Source of the DNA: Kitagawia praeruptora
Lineage: Eukaryota > Streptophyta > Magnoliopsida > Apiales > Apiaceae
NCBI GenBank assembly: GCA_037693485.1
Contig: CM075351.1
Coordinates: forward strand, 15,867,001-15,931,000
Direction: 5' to 3'
Length of the DNA stretch: 64,000 bases
Every line of letters begins with the position of its first letter. Position 1 is the stretch's first letter. A program made the translations under genes and the position numbers. Under the pieces are notes generated by a model. The model did no database searches. It was not told the origin of the DNA and saw only the letters and a program-made list of their open reading frames with translations. Below are positions 58,441-64,000 of the stretch, one piece after another.

Positions 58441-58700
58441 GATTTTATGTGCCTGAGGCTGAAATTTATAAAAATCTGATAAGGATTTGTAGATTGAAGT
58501 AAAGAATCAGAGTTAATTTATGCGGAATTAGGATATGTTTGCAGAAATTTTCAGTAGAATTGCATAAATATGCAGAAATAGAGAAAATTACAGAGAATTT
58601 TGAAATTTACAGAAATTTTTTAGAAAAAAAATTGAGTATTCTGCAGAAAATTTTCAGAATTGGAGTTGATCAGGATTCAGGTTGATTTGCTCTGATGCCA

Positions 58701-58897
58701 TGTAGAAATATATTGAAGCAAATAGTTCACTTGATTTTTCATTGATGGTTACAATATGTATTTACACAGATCTAACATGCCTATCTTAACTTACAAATAT
58801 TCCTAGCTTAGTTTTTGGTTACACATATTCCTTGCTTATTATGACTTAATAGAACATCATATGTACAAGTAACAAAATTCTAGAAAGTATTTCTAAA
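58701..58897 (-). repeat. 5' LTR of the Copia element
   Basis: 197 bp. It is the 5' LTR because the PBS adjoins its minus-strand 3' end. Confidence 0.9.
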
Positions 58898-58902
58898 GTT
58901 CT

Positions 58903-59607
58903 GCATATGGATTCTTCTTCCAAATGTACTATAATTACAATTCCAGCTTAAATATAAATCCAGAGTATATATTTGTTTGTTCTGGCGAATTCTGAATCTT
59001 ATTGATAATTCCATTATTGTGCATAATCGAACTAAAGGGGGGTTGTTTGATATCTTCTTGCTAGAACAATGGAAACAATGGAGGGTGGTGGACTGATTGT
59101 AAGTATTGTAATGATGCTTTGTACATTATCCACACTTACAAGTCTCTGCACCACGGTTATAGTATATTCTACTCTTTACCCCATTGAGAAACTTTCAGAT
59201 ATTATTATAATTTATATACAATACATTGCATTCTTCTTATCCTTAAGTGACGTAGTAATTGTTAACTTAATAAGTGGATAGAAAAGGTAATTTTTGTAAT
59301 GGTCATTTTATGGCACAACATACCAATCATAACTTCTGACCTTGATATAATTAATTTATCCCCGTCTGACCTTCTTGCACATCACCCATGTTTTGCAAGG
59401 AATCATTTTTATCTCGGTTCAGCTCTTGATATCTACCTATATATATATCGTCCTTCCCATTATAACAACTGCACAATGGATAGGGATTCTCCTCATCCTT
59501 GAGTAAAATAAACCTTTTATTGTTGTATCATTATGGATCTCTTACAACCGTACATAGTTTAGAAGCAATAATATTTTGTTATAGAAGTGGTGTGTTTTAA
59601 TATTATA
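58903..59607. other. Low-copy flank of the Copia insertion
   Basis: Continues the sequence interrupted at 53937. A 70-codon plus-strand frame (59069-59281, METMEGGGLIVSIVMML...) has two hydrophobic stretches but no recognisable family; it may be chance. Nothing else seen. Confidence 0.35.
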
Positions 59608-59866
59608 CTCCCTCCGTCCCTTAATGTTTTTCCTGTTTTGACTGGACACGTTTGCCAACGCATACTTTTGATCGTTAATATCTTGAATTTCGTATTAGTA
59701 TTAATTATAAAAACTTCACTGTATTAAAATACTCATAAATACGAATCCAACAAGATCACTCATAACTATATTTGGTCGTATAGATTAGACATAAATTAGT
59801 AATTTATCTCATGTTATGAACAGTCCCGACATATGAAACAAGAGTGATATTAAGGGACGGATGGAG
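59608..59866. mobile_element. Stowaway (Tc1/Mariner) MITE
   Basis: 259 bp with inverted termini CTCCCTCCGTCCCTTAAT and ATTAAGGGACGGATGGAG, flanked by TA on both sides (59606-59607 and 59867-59868). No coding capacity. Confidence 0.93.
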
Positions 59867-60067
59867 TACCAATATACCAATAGGATGCACTCTGATACCA
59901 ATTTCAGAGGGGCGGGTTTATTACAGATTCTTTATAATAATCGGTATTATAAAGACAATAAATTGTTGCAAACTTACCATAATAAGCACCATTTTAATAA
60001 TAAATTGTAAATTTATTTTAATAAATATCAGTTTGGATCGCATTATATATTAACCCTAAAGAGGGAA

Positions 60068-60569
60068 TGTTAGATATTGATTCAAGTGATATCAGGATCT
60101 GGATTGATACTGATCAGATACTGATGCTGACGTCATCAGTAATACAACGTTAGTATGAAGGTATCATCAGGATTAGAAGCTGGTCAGCATTTCGTGAAGA
60201 TTCTCATCAGACCAGAGATCAAGGAAGATTGATATGTCGGTTGTTAATTTATAGGAAGGCAGCTATCATACAAGATATGTATTCAGAGTGATATGTAATT
60301 GATTTAGAATATCTTGTAATTGATAGTGCAACTGTGTACGCTATATAAACACAGTTTAGGTTTTACATGATTGTAATCGCTTACACGAGTTATTTTGTAA
60401 CATAGCAGCTCTTAAGAACATAAGGATTTCTTAAGAGAGTTTGTAACAGTTTTATATCAGAATTAATAAAGCTGTTATTGATTCATACTTTTGTTATTTC
60501 TGTTTAAGTCGAAAATCTTATACAATTGTATTCAACCCCCCTTCTACAATTGTTAATTACTGGGCAACA
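60068..60569 (+). repeat. 5' LTR of the SIRE-like element
   Basis: 502 bp. Contains a TATA box (60342-60349) and ends just before the PBS. Confidence 0.75.
60342..60349 (+). promoter_or_regulatory. TATA box in the SIRE-like LTR
   Basis: TATATAAA within the 5' LTR, about 230 bp upstream of the LTR end. Confidence 0.6.
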
Positions 60570-60617
60570 ATTGGTATCAAAGAAAACTGATTAATAATAA
60601 TCAGAAACGATCTTAAG

Positions 60618-62273
60618 ATGTCGACAAGCAAGTATGAAAGCACTAAGATTCCCATTCTCAAGAAAACCGAGTATCCAACATGGAAAGCGAAAATGTTGAT
60701 GTATCTGGAAGCAACTGATCCAGATTATCTTGATAGGATCAATGATGGACCATTTCTTCCAACAAGATTAGTTGGAAGAACAGAGACTGTTGCTGAACAC
60801 TATGTCATCAAGGCAAAGAGTGAGTGGACTCCAGAAGAAAATGCTCAAGTGTTCAAAGATGCAAAGGTAAAAAATTTTTTGCATAACAGTCTTGATAATG
60901 TCATGTCAAACAGGGTAATAGCATGCAAGACTGCAAAGGAAATTTGGGATACCTTGGAAACTCAATGTCAAGGTACTGAATCTATCAAAAGAAACAGAAG
61001 GGCTCTGTTGATTCAGGAGTATTAGCAGTTCGATGTTAAATCTGATGAAAGCCTTATTGATATGTATGATAGATTTATGACACTGCTGAACAATCTATCT
61101 CTAGTTGGCAAAGAGTATGATCCAGAGGATTCGAACACCAAGTTTTTAAGAGCTCTAACTGAGGAGTGGGATACTCAAGCTTCAATCATAAGGCATCAAT
61201 ATGATCTGAAGATGCTGTCTCTTGATGAAGTTTATGGGATGCTTAGAACCTTTGATCTCGAGGTTCAACAAAGAAAGAATAAGAAGAATGTCAAGGCAAA
61301 ATTTGTTGCTTTGAATGTTGAATCAAAATCAAAGGGAAAAGCTGAGGAGGTTTCTAGCAGAAAGAGTAGAGTTGTAGAGTCAATTCCTGATGACTCATCA
61401 TCAGATACTGATGCTAAGTCTGATTCTAATACTGATGATGACTCTACTGATTCTGATATGATGGGGATGGTTGCTATGATAGTCAAGGGCTTCAAGAAGA
61501 TGAAGTTCAGAAAGGCTAAGAAGCAAGGTAAGTTCCAGAAGAAAACCTCCAATGCTGACAAAGACAGGTACAAGAAGAAAGAAGACAAAAGCAGCAAATT
61601 TGACAAGTCAAAAGTCAGATGTTACAACTGTGATGGAATGGGTCACTTTGCAACTGAGTGCAAGAAGACCAAAACTAAAGCTCTCATCTCTTCAAGCAAG
61701 GATTGGATGGACTCATCATCCGACTCTGAAGAAGAGAAAGTGAATTATGCTTTGATGGCTAATACTGATGAGACTACTGATGCTGAAAATAAGGTATCTG
61801 AAATTTTGTTTGATTTTGATACTAATAGTGTCTCTGAGTTAAGATCATTTTTAAAATCTCTGCATATTAGTTTTAGGAGTCAATCTTTTGAAAATGCTAG
61901 AATAAAATCTGAAATGGCAGAGGTTGCAAAGAGAAATGATCATCTAGAATCTGAGTTACTTTTCTTCCACGAGGTACAAGCAGAATGTGATAATGCTAAA
62001 CACATGAAACTTGAAATGGAGTTTAAATGTACTGAACTTGAAAATGCTAAAGAAAAACACAGAACCTGGACACACTCTGGAAAGAAAACTCATGATATAA
62101 TCACTGATAAAAATTGGAAAGAGTGTCTAGGTTATAATCCAGAGAATGAGAAAAAGAAAGGTAAAGTTGTTACTGATGAAACAACAAAACCAGGAAGAGT
62201 TGTTGTTAATGACTCAACAAATCCAAAAACCTACATATATGTTACAGACAGTACTAAAACTAAGATACTATGA
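60618..62273 (+). pseudogene. SIRE-like Copia gag
   Basis: ATG 60618 (MSTSKYESTKIPIL). The UBN2-like capsid has EYPTWKAKMLMYLEATD, AKEIWDTLETQCQGT and LSLVGKEYDPEDSNTKFL. One in-frame TAG (61023-61025) splits it; the frame is otherwise open to 62273. A Lys/Ser/Asp-rich stretch precedes the CCHC knuckle CYNCDGMGHFATEC (about 61620-61661). After it come a predicted coiled-coil-like Glu/Lys region and a Lys/Thr-rich tail. The protease never appears. Confidence 0.85.
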
Positions 62274-62337
62274 TAATAATACAATATTTTACACATGTTA
62301 AATAATCATAAAATATATTATACATCTTTTGAAATAT

Positions 62338-63883
62338 TAAAGAAAAGAGAAAAGATAACGTGTTTTGACTGAAAAAGGTAATTGATTAGTTAATAGTAAT
62401 TATAATATAATTATGTTATTTTATTAAACAAAATTGCTCATAGTGTTTTTAAAAAGGAAAATTTTTAGTTAGATAAAATGTAAAAGATATTCTAATTTAC
62501 CTAAAAAAGGAAATTGTTTAATTATTGAAAAATAGAAAAGGTAATATGCTTAACCTGACAATGGAAATTGATTCATAAAGGAGAAATTTTAGTCAGATAA
62601 AATATAAAAGATAGTAGTAACGTGTTCTGGCTAAAAAAGGTAACCGTCCATGATATAATTGGAAAAAGAGAGATTTTAGTTAGAGAAAAGAGAAAAGATG
62701 ATGGTTTTTTACTGAAAAAGGTAATTGATTAGTTAATAGTAATTATAATATAATTATGTTATTTTATTAAATTAAATTACTCGTAATGTTTTTAAAAAGG
62801 AGAAATTTAAGTTAGATAAAATGTAAAAGATAATCTATTTTACCTGAAAAAGGAAATTATTTAGGTTTTGAAAAATTAAAAGGGTAATATGTTTAACACG
62901 AAAAAGGAAATTGAATAATAAAGGAGAAATTTTAGTTAGATAAAATATAAAAGATATTGTATTTTACCTGAAAAAAGAAATTATTTAGTTCTTGAAAAAT
63001 ATGAAAGATATTTGTAATCTGAAAAATGAAATTGATTAGTTAGTAGATCTGTAATTGAGTAAGGGTAAATAAGTAAAATCAACAGGTATTTTAGTTAGAT
63101 AAAATATAAAAGATATTGCATTTTACCTGAAAAAGGAAATTATTTAGTTCTTGAAAAATAAAAAAGATATGTGTAATCTGAAAAAGGAAATTGATTAGTT
63201 AGAAGATCTGTAATTGAGTAAGGGTAAATAAGTAAAATCAACAGGTACCGTACCGACCGACCGACCGACCAACCAAGCTTATTTAGTTCTTGAAAAATAG
63301 AAAAGATAATGTGTGCAACCTGAAACAGGAAATTGATTAGTTGGTAGATCTGTAATTGAGTAAGGGTAAATAATTAAAATCAACAGGTACCATACAAAGA
63401 TAATTGATTAGTTTATAGTAATTATAATTTAATTATGTTATTTTACTAAATAAAATTGTTTACAGTTTTTAGAAAATGAGAAATTAATGTTGCTCGTTAT
63501 ATTTCAAGAAAAAAAAAGGAATTTAATTAGAAAAAATAAAAAGATGATATATTTTAGTTGAGAAGTTAATCGGTTAATTATTAGTATTATAATATTATTA
63601 TTTTATTTTTATTAAAAAGAAATGTATGTGATATAATTGGAAAAATAGAGGTTTTAGTAAGAGAAGGCAATCAGCTAATAACTATTTATTATATTATTAC
63701 AAATAATAATTAAGTAAAATAACATGTTTTATTAGTTAATGGTAAATAAGTAAAATTAACAGGTACCAACCAACCAAACTTTTAATATTTAGTCTTTTAT
63801 ATAATAGTATAGATTTTGATTAATGATTGTAAGATGCGGTGTGATATTTTTGGGTTTATATTAGTGATTGCAAGATTAGTTTT
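62338..63883 (-). mobile_element. Partial Helitron, uninterrupted relative of H4
   Basis: The sequence follows 14262-15193 and then 28986-29290 in order and includes the 280-bp part missing from H4, so it shows the empty site for the Harbinger insertion (near 63281). A 5' terminus TCTATACTATTATATAAAAG is at about 63814. The left end starts abruptly without CTAG or hairpin, so it is truncated there. Confidence 0.7.
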
Positions 63884-64000
63884 TGTGACACCCCCCAAAT
63901 CCGGGGTCAGAAGATTTGGTTGTCACGCGAAAATCCTCAAAATAAAACATCTGGTTAATAATAATCATTTACTTGTGATTGTCCAACACTGGAAATATAA
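63884..64000 (-). repeat. Edge of a third Tekay/Del-type LTR, inverted
   Basis: TGTGACACCCCCCAAATCCG onward is the reverse complement of the 3' end of the LTRs at 12859 and 39112. It is inserted after AGATTAGTTT of the Helitron flank and runs off the window. Confidence 0.9.

Larger units (their letters stand above)
53938..58897 (-). mobile_element. Copia retrotransposon, structurally full length, inactive
   Basis: 197-bp LTRs (53938-54134 and 58701-58897) and a perfect GTTCT duplication (53933-53937 and 58898-58902). The PBS TGGCATCAGAGC follows the 5' LTR on the minus strand (plus 58689-58700). The PPT CTTGAGGGGGAG is next to the other LTR (54135-54146). Domain order gag, protease, integrase, RT, RNase H is Copia. 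Short LTRs and about 5 kb length suggest an Ale/Retrofit-like lineage (tentative). The outermost base pair of the 5' LTR is changed (TT in place of TG). Several stops and at least two frameshifts disable it. Confidence 0.9.
60068..62337 (+). mobile_element. Truncated SIRE-like Copia element (5' LTR and gag)
   Basis: The LTR 60068-60569 starts TGTTAGATATTG and ends GGGCAACA. The primer site TGGTATCAAAG (60572-60582) has one change from the initiator-Met type. gag follows; all of pol and the 3' LTR are missing, because Helitron body sequence begins abruptly near 62338. A large gag with long charged C-terminal stretches suggests the SIRE/Maximus lineage (moderate). Confidence 0.8.

Noticed and set aside
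59069..59281. 70-codon frame with hydrophobic segments
   Set aside because: Composition follows local A+T bias and there is no homologue I recognise; kept only as a note.

Overview
The window is plant nuclear DNA that is almost entirely transposable elements. It is A+T-rich. It carries plant retrotransposon lineages (Athila-type and Tekay/Del-type Gypsy, two Copia lineages, a DUF4283-type LINE), plant Helitrons with TC...CTAG ends, a Stowaway MITE, a PIF/Harbinger element, hAT MITEs and a plant nucleoredoxin-like gene with introns. A eudicot is likely; an Apiaceae-like asterid is only a guess. No bacterial or organellar features were seen.

Layout. 0-2.3 kb: two tiny structurally complete LTR elements, a TRIM-like element of 1081 bp and a SMART-like element of 257 bp, both with perfect 5-bp target duplications, then a GA tract. 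2.3-8.3 kb: two Helitrons head to tail (one with a hAT MITE inside), then low-copy DNA with no convincing gene. 8.3-30 kb: two more Helitrons of the same family. The first is split by a 3.9-kb solo Tekay-type LTR. The second holds a decayed Harbinger element that was itself hit by a roughly 12-kb Athila element whose right end is abnormal (LTR-internal-LTR-partial internal). 30.8-35 kb: a LINE with ORF1 and the endonuclease/RT ORF2, cut by a second Tekay LTR (35.0-39.1 kb).

39-48.3 kb is the only gene-bearing interval, all on the minus strand. It contains a broken GDSL lipase, exon-like pieces of an unidentified gene interrupted by a hAT element, and one intact three-exon gene (45742-48072) for a 664-residue nucleoredoxin-like protein. 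That protein has three thioredoxin-like domains that all lack a CxxC centre, and a lysine/arginine-rich tandem-repeat N terminus. 48.3-53.6 kb: one Helitron on the plus strand just upstream of that gene and a probable longer one on the minus strand. 53.9-58.9 kb: a nearly full-length decayed Copia element with a GTTCT target duplication. 59.6-62.3 kb: a Stowaway MITE and a truncated SIRE-like Copia (LTR plus gag). 62.3-64 kb: another copy of the 14-29 kb Helitron sequence, then the edge of an inverted Tekay LTR.

The genes do not form a pathway. The window records nested insertion: Harbinger into Helitron, Athila into Harbinger, LTR into Helitron, LTR into LINE, hAT into gene remnant. Retroelement reading frames are broken mainly by single in-frame stops. 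The items most worth follow-up are the CxxC-less nucleoredoxin with its in-frame N-terminal repeat expansion, the 257-bp LTR element, and the Helitron family built from diverged internal repeats. I found no clear evidence of an undescribed multi-gene system.
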